DNA of 64,000 nt, taken from contig NW_017804187.1 of NCBI RefSeq assembly GCF_001625305.1, positions 1,965,030 to 2,029,029 of the forward strand, given 5' to 3'. Below the pieces are notes generated by a model, which worked only from the letters and a program-made list of their open reading frames with translations, was not told where the DNA came from and did not search any database. A program made the position numbers and the translations under genes. This document shows, piece after piece, positions 48,458 through 59,728 of the stretch. The DNA comes from Branchiostoma belcheri. Taxonomy: Eukaryota > Chordata > Leptocardii > Amphioxiformes > Branchiostomatidae. Each line of letters starts with the position of its first letter. Within the stretch, counting starts at the first letter, position 1.

Positions 48458-49412
48458 ATGGACCCAGGCGATGTTTGGGACGTTCTTCTGGTGGTGTTTC
48501 TGGTGATGTTTGTCTGGTATTACGTCCGGGAAACCTGGATAAGCGGTCATGGTGGGAAAACCCCTCCAGGTAAGACGTAAAGACTTGTCACTAATTTCTC
48601 ATTTTGAACACACAGGTGATAATGATAGAGCTAAAGACATGGATATAATGGAGGCAAGATAACGAGCACGAGAACTCAACAAAGCTACTAAGTAAGCCTT
48701 TTCACTCCGCATACATGACTAACTCGTCATATTTTCATATTTACCAGCTTGCCATACAACTTTTGTGTTACGTTATTCGTAAAGAATGTTCAGTTTTATG
48801 TAGTTTATATGTTGTATGTCTGTTACTCCAGGAAGATTAGCTGTCTATTTGTACGTATATGTCTGCTAATGGAGTTAATAAAGCACCTAAAGCACTGTAA
48901 CCGTACGGAAGACTTCATTTGAGTTACGCTCCTTGATTGATTGATTGATTCATTGATTGATTGGTTGGTTGGTTGGTTGGTTGGTTGGTCGGTCGGTCGG
49001 TCGGTCGGTCGGTCGGTCGGTCGGTCGATCGATCGATCGATCGATTGATTGATTGATTGATATTACCTGCTATGTGCACCACTAGGTCCCCCGTACATCC
49101 CTGTCCTGACACCTATATGGACGCTGTGGATATTTCTGCGTGACGGGATCTGGGCGTGCACCGCCGCGTACTCCGCTAAGTACGGGGACTTCGTGAGGGT
49201 TTGGCTCGGGACCGAGCAGACTTTCATCGTCAGCAGGTGAGATGTTAGTTCCTGAAACGAAATGGTGGAAAGCATTGTGTTTGGGCTGTGCCTACCTGTC
49301 TGTCTGTGTATCTGTCTCTCTTTGTTGAGTGTATATGGGTGGTTACATGTGTGTCTGTGTACGCCGCAAAGTACGAGGACTTCGTGCGGGTCTGGCTCGG
49401 GACCGAGCAGAG

Positions 49413-49476
<64 letters not shown>

Positions 49477-52400
49477 AGTGTGTACTTGTGTGTGTGTGTG
49501 TGTGTACTTGTGTGTGTGTGTGTACTTGTGTGTGTGTGTGCGTGTGTATATAATATGTGTGTGCCTGTGTGTGTGCGTGCCGCTGTGTGCATGTGTGTGA
49601 GAGAGTGGGTTTGAGTGGGTGTGGTTTGTACGTGTGTGCTTGTGTGCTGCATCGATCTATTTCATTATCTCCGGTTGCTACTTTTAAACCCATGTAAATA
49701 AATGACTTGTTGTGTTTTTCTAACTCATCCCCAGTCCATCAGCTGCTGCGCATGTCCTGAAGTCCAGTAACTACCGATCTCGGTTCGGCGACCCTTCTGG
49801 GCTTGCGCAGATCGGCATGCAGAGGTCAGGGGTCATCTTCAACAACGACGTGCGCAGCTGGAAATCCTTCAGATTCTTCTTCGTCAAAGGTAAAAAAAAT
49901 AGTGAAAAACTATAAAGGTAACATTTGCAAAGCAAATGCATAATGTTTACCTTCGCCTATGGTCTACTCTGTTAATTCTTACTCAAACACAATCTAGTAT
50001 ATGGTGGCAGGTGTCTAAATCCCTCCTGCTATGAAATTGCAACATGATGTAACCCAACACCAGTTACCATAGTGAGAGACGACAACAAATCAGGTCATTG
50101 GCCAGTTCAGAGGTCAGTGTTTGAAGAAGAAGAAGAGGAAGAGGAAATGTAGCAAAAACAATATGTTTTCCTTTAGTAAACATAAAAAGGATCAAATAGA
50201 TGGCAGTTGTCTTGTGAGATACACCAAGAATGCATATGGTTGAGAATCGCGAAGACACTTGCCAAGTTGAGTAAAGTCAACATAAGGTTCCCAAAAAATG
50301 AATGTATTTTAATTATTCTACCAAGGAGGTAGGAATGCCAATTAAATGAAGACGTTGCAGAAAATTATGTCTTTTGTTGTTGCTTATTTTTATCATGTAT
50401 TGTTTTTGATTGCAACAGGGATTGCAACAGGCAAGCGGTCATAATTTGGCACCACTAAGTTTTATAGATAGCCTCAGCAGTATCCTGCTATGGAGGTTTA
50501 GAATCGAACGTGCATTTCATATCCCTCTCTACGTCCTTCGATAACCTCAAGGCCCACTTCTTCATTTCTCAAGGTTAAGATGGCGTGTATACGACCGATG
50601 GAGACTTGTGACGCGCCAGCTGTGACCTTTGTGAAGGTCACACGTTTTGACAACACAGGGATAAAACTTGCATTTATCATAGCCATGATATAAAGTCCTG
50701 CCTACGTACACAGGCCAGGTACTGGCCCCTTGATATAAAGTGACGTACCAAATATCTTATAACACGTCACAGTAACTAGATAGAGGGCATTCTTATGATA
50801 ACCGTGCATGTATCCAGAAAATCCAACGTTACGGTCATGCCCGTAGCCAGGATTTTGAATGGGGGGGGAGTCTTCCCACTGCTTGAGGGGACCTCGAGTG
50901 CCGAAGGCGCGAGGTTCCTAGGGGGGTCCGGGGGCATGCTCCCCCGGAAAATTTTGAAAAATGAACCTTCTAAAATGGCATTTCGTGCATTTTTGAGAGG
51001 ATTTCCAAGGAAATCTTGAGATAACTTTTTATTCAATGACAAAGGGAGCAGTTTTTCTATGATTCCAGTCCATGTTTTCAAGAAAAATCTTGGACCTTTA
51101 CATAAAAAGTGGACCAAAAAGTGGACCTTTACATAAAAAGTGGACCTTTGAGCCTTGTGGGGGGGTTCACCGTCATGCCCTGGCTACGGGCATGGCGGTG
51201 ATTGGTTCTGTGACTGCAAGGTTATACGGGCAAAACCACTTCCTTGGTTACAGCCTGTTTGAAAATGCTGTGAAATAAAATCGTGCGATGACCTAGGATG
51301 TATATAACAGGGGATTAAGTGTGAATTGATTTTCAGCTCCCACGTGTTACACGTTGATGTATGACCCTCATCCACGCGTTAAGGTTATTGTGCGGAGACA
51401 ATACAAACATTCAAGACTATCAGTTCTTGATGATGATCGATGAAACGAACTGTTGTACTCTTAAGCTTGCCAAAATCTTATTGCCTTGTCACTTGTCATC
51501 GTCAGTGTTCAAACATTTGCTGTTAGAAGTTCCATACAGACTCAACACCATGATACAGTTATTTATTGCACAGGCACAATGATTTACTTACCATGCCAAG
51601 GTTTCTGTAGTGCGTCTGTTCAAGGGAACTATGGCAGGCTCTTTAGTGTGATCGAGGTGTGGCTCTCCTCAAACTCGGGACCTCGCACCATGTAAAGTCC
51701 TATCCGAGGGACATCACTGACCGAAGTTAAGTGAAGTGAGGAAAATCGTGTAACAAGTGTCTTTCCCAAAGATACAACATCGGGGCATGTCAGGGTCCCA
51801 ATGGTGACCAAACTTGTATCTGGCTGTTGACAACCAAATGTGTAAAATTCATACCTTTCCTACTAACCTGGTCAAACTATTCACGGCCGTATCACATGCC
51901 CTTTGGCAGCACTCTACAAGGAAGTCCTTGACAGAGCGGCCGGTGTGTCCGCCATTGCTACCAGACGACAACTGGCCAACATCCGGGACATGGCTTCAAG
52001 TAACCCGGATGGAGCTGTCGACGTCGTGACGCTCATGCGCAGAATCACGCTGGAAATCGGAAACCGCCTTTTTCTGGGGGTCAACATAGAAAATGGTAGC
52101 GTAGATATCTTGTAGTAGATTTACATTTGTGCAAATCAGTTTATATAAACTTTGATAGTTTGAACATAGTGCACTATAAATAAAGCATTGTAAAGGTGTA
52201 AGTAAAGTCACAAACCTGTTAGTTGTATAGCTGTAGCAAAACTATCTCTCTGCCAAAAATCTCTATGCCAAAGTGTATCAACATCAGAGGCTTTCCCTTA
52301 TATTGCTACATTTGCTGTACTAGCTACACGCATGTAACGCTTTGTACGGAACAACTGCTACAACGATTTGCTACTTTGCCATTTGCTGCGCTTTAGATCT

Positions 52401-55400
52401 GGAGGTTGTGGACACAATCAACGGTTATTTCGCTGCTTGGGAGTTCTTCATGATACGGCCCACAGCGCTGCAGTTGGTACAACCCAGTCTGTACAGGAAA
52501 CACAAGAAAGCAGTGTAAGAGTTTTCTCCTTGTGCAAGGCTGTTGCCATCAAACTGCGTGTAACGTATTGGAAGGGTAACAAGCCTGAAAGATAGAATTA
52601 CTAGCCTCTACCAGGCTTCGGGAGGCAGCCGGAAAGAGTAGAAATCGGCCAAATAGAGGGATAGCATGCCAAGGGAGTTTGTCCGTTGAGAGAACAGTTC
52701 AATTCGGGTGCGGGTCTCTCAACGGACAAACTCCCTTGGCATGCTATCCCTCTATTTGGCCGATTTCTAGTCATTCCAGCCGCCTCCAGAAGGCTGGTAG
52801 AGGCTATAGAATTACATTAAAATCTATGTCGTGAAGATGGTAAGGGATGCAACGTATTTTATCATCAATTTGTCTTAATTGATTCAAATTTTGACTTTTG
52901 ATCAAATACGAGAAAATATATCTCACCTGTACGACTTCCCAGCCGAATCTTAAACCCTCTTCATGTATACTGACCCACTAACTTGCATCCCGTGACTATC
53001 TCTTCAGGAAAGCTTTGCAGGACGTAGTAGGGAAGTTGGTGGATAAGAAGAGGGCCTGCATGGAGGGGAATGAGGCCGAGGAAGAATTCAGCATCCCCAA
53101 AGGCGAACATGACTTCGCCGCTGCGCTCATCCAGGCACAGGTAATCACGTGCTCATCGCGTGCTCTTCATATGCTCATCACATGATCGTCACATACTCAT
53201 CACGTGATTGTCACGTGTTCTTTACGTGATCGTCACGTGTTCATCACGTGCTCATCACGTGACTGTCACGTGTTCATCACGTGATCGTCACGTGCTCATC
53301 ATGTGTTTTAAGTATCAAATACCTGGACTGAATAACTTTAGTAGCGATTAAAAACACAAAATTCAACCGCGAGGTAGGTTTAATAGTTTTTCTGATACGT
53401 TCCATACTGCACCCGTCACTTATGCTAAATGTTTCCCTCTACAGGAGAATGGTCAGTTGTCGGCGTCCTGTGTCCGGCAGAGCGTGACAGAGATGCTGGT
53501 GGCCGGACCGGACACCATGTCTGTCAACATCTACTTCATCCTGTCACATCTCACACTGTTCCCGTCACTTATGCTAACTATGATGTTTCGTCTACAGGAG
53601 AATGGTCAGTTGTCGGCCTGCTGTGTCCGGCAGAGCGTGACAGAGATGCTAGTGGCCGGACCGGACACCATGTCTGTCAACATCTACTTCATCCTGTCAC
53701 ATCTCACACTGTACCCGTCACTTATGCTAACTATGATGTTTCGTCTACAGGAGAATGGTCAGTTGTCGGCCTGCTGTGTCCGGCAGAGCGTGACAGAGAT
53801 GCTAGTGGCCGGACCGGACACCATGTCTGTCAACATCTACTTCATCCTGTCACATCTCACACTGTACCCGTCACTTATGCTAACTATGATGTTTCGTCTA
53901 CAGGAGAATGGTCAGTTGTCGGCCTGCTGTGTCCGGCAGAGCGTGACAGAGATGCTAGTGGCCGGACCGGACACCATGTCTGTCAACATCTACTTCATAC
54001 TGCTGCACATCGCCGAGCACGGTCTGGAGGACGGGATACTCAGGGAAATCAGGGAGGTCGTCGGTACGTAGAAGCAAAGTATCGCAGACCTGTAATGTCA
54101 TCACTGGCGTTTATGGGCGCCGCCATGTTGGATTGTGACGTCATGCCGGCGCCATCTTGTTTCCTGTTGGATTAAATTTTCCACTGAGAAGAGTGTATAA
54201 AAATTATGCTTTTGCAGATGCTGCACCCTAGTTCTTCGTTTGACTGATATTTAAAAAACCTATATATCAACAAAAGTTAAAGAGTTAAGTAACTAGTACT
54301 CAACGTACACTGTCAGTGGCAAAGTGAGGTCTGTTCCCATTGCACAAAAAGTGAACTAGAAAACCTAAATGACTCATAATTTCCATCCAGGAGACCGAGA
54401 TCCTACTAGAGAGGACCTCAACAAGATGGCGTTCCTCGATCACGTGATCAACGAGAGCATGCGCACGAGGCCGGTGGTGACGTTCGTCATGCGCCGGGCC
54501 GAGGAGGAAGATCACGTGGACGGTTACGTCATACCGAAGGGGTCAAATGTCATCGTTAACCTAGTGGCCGTGCACCAGGATCCGCGGAACTTTCCCCAGC
54601 CGGAGAAATTCGACCCGGATCACTTCAAAGAAAAGGTTAGAAAACTGTTAGACTGGCAATGAAAACATACATTGCCATGGTGACGGTGGGTACTGTTAGG
54701 GTTATCATTTGCATGACACTGCCATGATTTTATGATTTTGAGGAAGCCTTGGTACCCTACCTTCCTGTATAGTGAACGAGCCCCGGGGTGACAGAAAGTA
54801 GGGCACCGGGGGCAGACAGGTTTTCCCAAGGGTTTCCAGGAATGTGGGCATGTCAACAAACAGAGCTGGGAGACATTCCTTTGGACATTCCATGCCTGTG
54901 GACAAAATTCCTGTACAATTCCTAGAATTCTTGCAAACTGTACACAATGCTGTACCATTAGGCTCCTCCCTGAGACGTCGCCAACCTGTTTGCCTTCACA
55001 CGGTCTATCCTAACAAACGACTTGTCAGAGCCTGTGGAAAAACAATGGGTTTTCCTTCAAATTTGTAATTTTATCAGGAATCAAGGAAGAATAGGTCAGA
55101 TGCTGATATTTTATCTAATGGATTTCAAATAAAACATCATAAAACATCAAACATGATTCAACATGATAATCTTAATACTGAGAATGTTTGTTACAGGTGC
55201 CTTCTACCCAGTTCATGCCGTTTGGCCTAGGCCTGCGCTCCTGTGTAGGGCGGACCATCGCACCTGTCCAGATGAAGGTTTGTTTGTTTGTTTGTTTGTT
55301 TGTTTCAAAAACCTCCAATTAGTGACAATACAACCACTACTCTTCCTGGAGTCCCCTTACATATATTTAAAATACAAACATCATAACAACTATTTACATT

Positions 55401-55845
55401 TGCCATCTAATAACAATACAGATAAATGTACTAATTACTGAAACACATTCACATATATGGTCAGACAGGAGTCTAAATCCCTCCTGCTATAAAATTGCAA
55501 CATGATGTAACCCAACACTAGTTACCATGGTAACAGACACAACATTGGTCCAGGTCATTGAGGTCACTCTTTAGAGAAGAAGAAGAAACTGAGCAAAAAC
55601 AATATGTTTTCCTTCGGTAAATATAAGAATAGAATAAACGTCATTAAAGTAATCTCTGCAAATTTAACATCAATCAATACCTACATTAAACAATATTACA
55701 GGTCGTCATCATCACCCTACTGCGCATGTACCAACTGCGCCCGTCACGTGACCACCAGAGCCTCGATGTGAGCCGGAATCTGTCCGAACATCCGACTGAA
55801 CCTGGGTACATGTTTCTGTACCCGAGGGTGGAAACAAACAGCTGA
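48458..55845 (+). CDS. CYP19: Cytochrome P450 19 (aromatase)
   Basis: Ten exons: 48458-48569, 49086-49236, 49735-49889, 51910-52095, 52397-52514, 53008-53140, 53904-54063, 54391-54635, 55197-55277 and 55702-55845. Phases agree and total 494 residues (human CYP19A1 has 503). Role in the family: ER-membrane P450 that aromatises the A ring of androgens to give oestrogens, using P450 reductase. Visible: N-terminal membrane anchor VLLVVFLVMFVWYYV (9-23); SRFG; GVIFNN (human GIIFNN); I helix AGPDTMSV with Ala305, Asp308 and Thr309 in place of human Ala306, Asp309 and Thr310; ExxR as ESMR (360-363); haem loop FGLGLRSCVGR with Cys436 (human Cys437). The start is the first ATG before the anchor (GACAGGATGG). 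Odd: three extra in-frame copies of a partial exon 7 precede 53904, a partial exon 2 copy lies in intron 2, and the last exon is repeated at 57954. Confidence 0.95.
48932..49066. repeat. (GATT)n-(GGTT)n-(GGTC)n-(GATC)n compound microsatellite
   Basis: Tetranucleotide runs that change by single-base steps, in CYP19 intron 1, ending about 20 bases before the exon 2 acceptor. Confidence 0.95.
49359..49410 (+). pseudogene. Duplicated fragment of CYP19 exon 2 in intron 2
   Basis: 52 bases match 49168-49219 of exon 2 with five substitutions and stay open (YAAKYEDFVRVWLGTEQ against YSAKYGDFVRVWLGTEQ). The fragment stops at the shared ACCGAGCAG and is followed by a (GT)n tract instead of the exon end and donor. 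Confidence 0.9.
49411..49610. repeat. (GT)n microsatellite with GTACTT and GCGT interruptions
   Basis: Follows the duplicated exon 2 fragment; all long frames over it are artefacts. Confidence 0.95.
49975..50200. repeat. Dispersed repeat in CYP19 intron 3
   Basis: TCTAAATCCCTCCTGCTATG, ATTGCAACATGATGTAACCC and AAAACAATATGTTTTCCTTT are shared with intron 9 (55455-55630), same orientation. Confidence 0.8.
50201..50835. other. CYP19 intron 3, nothing recognised
   Basis: A weak inverted repeat around GTGACCTTTGTGAAGGTCAC (50624-50643) is a perfect 9-base palindrome arm pair; otherwise nothing. Confidence 0.45.
50836..51194. mobile_element. Non-autonomous DNA transposon with ends CATGCCCGTAGCCAGG
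   Basis: Left end CATGCCCGTAGCCAGGATTT and right end CCCTGGCTACGGGCATG are inverted repeats (about 15 bases). The interior is G-rich near both ends and has no transposase. CGGT lies close to both sides, but no clean TSD is visible. Confidence 0.75.
51195..51624. other. CYP19 intron 3, nothing recognised
   Basis: No supportable repeat or exon. Confidence 0.4.
51625..51812 (-). mobile_element. Decayed SINE, minus strand, in CYP19 intron 3
   Basis: Minus-strand body GGAAAGACACTTGTTACACG, CTCACTTCACTTAACTTCGG and TTGGGACCCTGACATGCCCC remain; the B box is no longer clear. Confidence 0.6.
51853..51896. mobile_element. P-family MITE end next to CYP19 exon 4 acceptor
   Basis: CTACTAACCTGGTCAAACTATTCACGGCCG corresponds to the P-family terminus CTTACCAACCTGATGAAACTATTCACGGAT. 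It ends about 14 bases before the exon 4 acceptor, in the polypyrimidine-tract region. Confidence 0.65.
52602..52806. mobile_element. MITE M1 with perfect 9-base TSD, in CYP19 intron 5
   Basis: TAGCCTCTACCAGGCTTCGG...AGAAGGCTGGTAGAGGCTA with almost fully complementary arms; both flanks are TAGAATTAC (52593-52601 and 52807-52815). Confidence 0.95.
53139..53302. repeat. CACGTG-rich minisatellite in CYP19 intron 6
   Basis: Units of TCATCACGTGATCGTCACGTG type. Nine CACGTG E-box hexamers can be counted, several in the extended form GTCACGTG; CATATG, CACATG and ACGTGA variants fill the rest. Confidence 0.9.
53445..53903 (+). repeat. Three in-frame 153-base copies of CYP19 exon 7 start plus intron end
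   Basis: Units start at 53445, 53598 and 53751, each beginning GAGAATGGTCAG right after a CTACAG acceptor; the true exon 7 follows at 53904. Each unit holds the first part of exon 7, through the AGPDTMSVN I-helix motif, joined to the last 40 or so bases of intron 6. Unit length is 51 codons without stops, so the frame is open from 53445 to 54063. Units 2 and 3 appear identical. Confidence 0.95.
55455..55635. repeat. Dispersed repeat in CYP19 intron 9
   Basis: Second copy of the sequence at 49975-50200. Confidence 0.8.
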
Positions 55846-55854
55846 GCGCTTGAA

Positions 55855-56125
55855 GGCAGCCAAAATATTGGAGTATCGCCCATTGATGCATTGTGCGTGC
55901 AGCACCAAGGACAGAAACCAGTTATCATCATCATTCCATATTTGAAGCGTTTGAAATAGCCCAAAAAGCTATAGGGGTGTCTCTTTCTTTTTTGGGTACT
56001 CCTAATAGAGATAGAACCAGCCTACGGTATAAAACAAACAAATGAGCGCTTTTAAAGGCAGCCAAAATATGGGAGATCGTCCATTGGGGCATTGTGCGTT
56101 CAGCACCAAGGACAAGCACCAGTTA
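55855..56125. repeat. Two direct units sharing CATTGTGCGTTCAGCACCAAGG
   Basis: AAAGGCAGCCAAAATAT...CCATTG...CATTGTGCGTxCAGCACCAAGGACA occurs at 55856 and 56048; a further diverged relative, inverted, lies at 61570-61650. The short minus-strand frames over these are not supported as genes. Confidence 0.7.
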
Positions 56126-56877
56126 CTGATATACTAGTATCGTATGGAAGTTAAAGGCGTCCAATGCAATTTCAGGGCTTAAAAACTGAATGTTCAAGTT
56201 TTGTTTTGTCACTTTTATGTAGTGTCATCATTGGTGAAAATACCTTTTATTAACGTATGGACATAGACAAGACCTGCGTGTATATAAATTGGACATACAG
56301 TTGTTTATTCGGAAAACAATTGATGCTAGATCTATCAAGACATAGGAGCTGTGTAGTAATGGATCGACACGTCAACAATTAACAAACTAAAGGTATTCTT
56401 ACACAACCGAAAAGTTACTGTCAAAGCAGTGCCCTGTTGTATTACTACTAGTCGCCAGGAGGCACTTTTGTAAACATTTGTTATGAATTGATATACATTG
56501 TTCGAGGATGTTTGAGACAATGGTATTTATATTTTTATCCATGTAGGGCACACGTAGCATTTAAGACATTTTTAATTAGCAGTTAACACTCTGCCAGTAT
56601 TTGACAACTACAAATAGTAGCACAAAACTGGTGAAGTTTAAACTATACAGTACAATTGCACGTATCCCACTGACTGTCTATGTATAATCTATTTATCACC
56701 AGTACTCTTTCTAAGCAGTTATCACTACTGATATCGCGAGCATTTCTATACATTTTGTATCGTTATTCCTGCCGTAGTTCCATATTTAATTGCATTTATT
56801 CCTACATACATGTGAGGTTTTGGTTCGGTTCTACGGGTGTGTCTGCTAGGTTTTACTTCATTGATTGCTCTATTAAT
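56126..56877. other. CYP19 3' flank, mostly unrecognised
   Basis: 56148-56215 begins GTTAAAGGCGTCCAATGCAA, the end of the TTAA-type MITE found complete at 62723-63066. The rest is AT-rich DNA. Confidence 0.45.
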
Positions 56878-56882
56878 TGTTC

Positions 56883-56950
<68 letters not shown>

Positions 56951-56952
56951 AT
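56878..56952. repeat. (GATT)n microsatellite, with copy at 59130-59198
   Basis: About 16 units; the second block copy is shorter and contains a TGTA interruption, an allelic length difference. Confidence 0.95.
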
Positions 56953-57068
56953 TTCACTATGACTAACTCTCATAAATACATACACTACTAGTATCTCATG
57001 CCTAATAGTAGTCTATACAATTTACTATCATAATGATTATACACATATGTGCATTTTTGGATATACCC

Positions 57069-57074
57069 AATAAA
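57069..57074 (+). terminator. Possible CYP19 polyadenylation signal
   Basis: AATAAA about 1.2 kb after the stop, the clearest plus-strand signal before the Ly6 gene; the distance makes it uncertain. Confidence 0.3.
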
Positions 57075-57099
57075 AGGCCCATACTAGAGATCTCTATCA

Positions 57100-57450
57100 A
57101 CTTTATGTGTTACTATCCATTTCCCCTTAAGAAGGCCTAGTGGAGGCTAATATTCATAACCCCTTAGGAAGGCCTGGTAGATGCTATGTGCTACTATCCA
57201 TAACCCCCTTAGGAAGGCCTGGTGAAGGCTATGTGCTACTATCCATAACCCCTTAGGAAGGCCTGGTGGAGGCTATGTGCTACTATCCAAAACCCCTTAT
57301 GCTACTATCCATTGCCCCTTAAGAAGGCCTAGTGGATGCTACTATTCATGAGCCGTTAGGAAGGCCTGGTGGAGGCTATGTGCTACTACTAGTGTTCATG
57401 AGGCGTTAAGAAGGCCTGGTGGAGGCTAGCATACAGCCATAAGAAAGTCC
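57100..57450. repeat. Minisatellite of GGAAGGCCTGGTGGAGGCTA units, with copy at 59350-59690
   Basis: About seven units of 40-45 bases (TGTGCTACTATCCATAACCC then CTTAGGAAGGCCTGGTGGAG). GCCTGGTGGAGGCTA equals the inverted end of MITE M1, as in the array at 5158-5508. Confidence 0.92.
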
Positions 57451-57487
57451 TATAGAGGTTAGGGTTACGTTCGTACCAACACACAAG

Positions 57488-57684
57488 TTACGCTCGTATC
57501 CACACACAGATCACGGCTACAATGAAGCCTATGGTGGTACTAAGAGTCGCGGGTTTGATTCCCGTTGCGGTGTTACAGCCGTCCCCGAAGCACCAGGAGT
57601 AGCAGTGACGGGCGGAATCTTTGTTGACGCAATACGACGACTTGGCCTCCTTCGCACAGCCTCGATCAACGGCGTGGGGGATGC
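57488..57684 (-). pseudogene. Ly6-type gene last exon, first block copy
   Basis: Same 65-codon exon as 59729-59925, open and with its acceptor. It lacks the upstream exons on this side of the N and is best explained as the other haplotype. Confidence 0.85.
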
Positions 57685-57719
57685 CTAGGTGTGTGCGGGG
57701 AGGGACGAGATAGACTTTA

Positions 57720-57839
57720 AAAAATGCGGAAACACACACAAAACACACAGACAGGAAAGAAAAACAAAGCCATACACACGCACATTCACATACACACACA
57801 GACACACTCGCACACAGACACACTCACACACAGATAGAT

Positions 57840-57886
<47 letters not shown>

Positions 57887-57920
57887 AAACCAAAGTCATG
57901 CACACACAATCACACACACA
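57720..57920. repeat. (CA)n/(GA)n compound microsatellite
   Basis: Intron of the Ly6-type gene; the second copy at 59970-60290 is longer. Confidence 0.95.
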
Positions 57921-57921
57921 N
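57921..57921. other. Single-N assembly join
   Basis: Separates a CA tract of the Ly6 intron from sequence identical to CYP19 intron 9. Confidence 1.
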
Positions 57922-57953
57922 TCAATCAATACCTACATTAAACAATATTACAG

Positions 57954-58094
57954 GTCGTCATCATCACCCTACTGCGCATGTACCAACTGCGCCCGTCACG
58001 TGACCACCAGAGCCTCGATGTGAGCCGGAACCTGTCCGAGCATCCGACTGAGCCTGGGTACATGTTTCTGTACCCAAGGGTGGAAAACAGCTGA
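57954..58094 (+). pseudogene. CYP19 last exon, second copy
   Basis: 47 codons up to the stop at 58092-58094, nearly identical to 55702-55845, with its own acceptor. Changes are silent except for loss of one codon near the end (VENS in place of VETNS). Probably the allele of the same exon. Confidence 0.9.
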
Positions 58095-59162
58095 GCTGTT
58101 TTAAAGGCAGCCAAAAATATGGAGTATCGCCCATTGATGCATTGTGCGTGCAGCACCAAGGACAGAAACCAGTTATCATCATCATTCCATATTTGACGCG
58201 TTTGAAATAGCCCAAAAAGCTATAGGGGTGTCTCTTTCTTTTTTGGGTACTCCTAATAGAGATAGAACCAGCCTACGGTATAAAACAAACAAATGAGCGC
58301 TTTTAAAGGCAGCCAAAATATAGGAGATCGTCCATTGATGTATTGTGCGTTCAGCACCAAGGACAAGCACCAGTTACTGATATACTAGTATCGTATGGAA
58401 GTTAAAGGCGTCCAATGCAATTTCAGGGCTTCAAAACTGAATGTTCAAGTTTTGTTTTGTCACTTTTATGTAGTGTCATCATTGGTGAAAATACCTTTTA
58501 TTAACGTATGGACATAGACAAGACCTGCGTGTATATAAATTGGACATACAGTTGTTTATTCGGAAAACAATTGATGCTAGATCTATCAAGACATAGGAGC
58601 TGTGTAGTAATGGATCGACACGTCAACAATTAACAAACTAAAGGTATTCTTACACAACCGAAAAGTTACTGTCAAAGCAGTGCCCTGTTGTATTACTACT
58701 AGTCGCCAGGAGGCACTTTTGTAAACATTTGTTATGAATTGATATACATTGTTCGAGGATGTTTGAGACAATGGTATTTATATTTTTATCCATGTAGGGC
58801 ACACGTAGCATTTAAGACATTTTTAATTAGCAGTTAACACTCTGCCAGTATTTGACAACTACAAATAGTAGCACAAAAACTGGTGAAGTTTAAACTATAC
58901 AGTACAATTGCACGTATCCCACTGACTGTCTATGTATAATCTATTTATCACCAGTACTCTTTCTAAGCAGTTATCACTACTGATATCGCGAGCATTTCTA
59001 TACATTTTGTATCGTTATTCCTGCCGTAGTTCCATATTTAATTGCATTTATTCCTACATACATGTGAGGTTTTGGTTCGGTTCTACGGGTGTGTCTGCTA
59101 GGTTTTACTTCATTGATTGCTCTATTAATTGTTCTATTGATTGATTGATTGATTGATTGATG

Positions 59163-59198
<36 letters not shown>

Positions 59199-59728
59199 CA
59201 CTATGACTAACTCTCATTACACTACACTACTAGTATCTCATGCCTAATAGTAGTCTATACAATTTACTATCATAATGATTATACACATATGTGCATTTTT
59301 TGATATACCCAATAAAAGGCCCATACTAGAGATCTCTATCAACTTTATGTGTTACTATCCATTTCCCCTTAACGAAGGCCTAGTGGAGGCTAATATTCAT
59401 AACCCCTTAGGAAGGCCTGGTAGAGCTATGTGCTACTATCCATAACCCCTTAGGAAGGCCTGGTGAAGGCTATGTGCTACTATCCATAACCCCTTAGGAA
59501 GGCCTGGTGGAGGCTATGTGCTACTATCCAAAACCCCTTATGCTACTATCCATTGCCCCTTAAGAAGGCCTAGTGGATGCTACTATTCATGAGCCGTTAG
59601 GAAGGCCTGGTGGAGGCTATGTGCTACTACTAGTGTTCATGAGGCGTTAAGAAGGCCTGGTGGAGGCTAGCATACAGCCATAAGAAAGTCCTATAGAGGT
59701 TAGGGTTACGTTCGTACCAACACACAAG

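Larger units (their letters stand above)
55670..57920. repeat. First copy of 2.25-kb duplicated block (CYP19 last exon to Ly6 gene last exon)
   Basis: Matches 57922-60160 nearly base for base, and ends at a single N in a CA tract. Confidence 0.95.
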
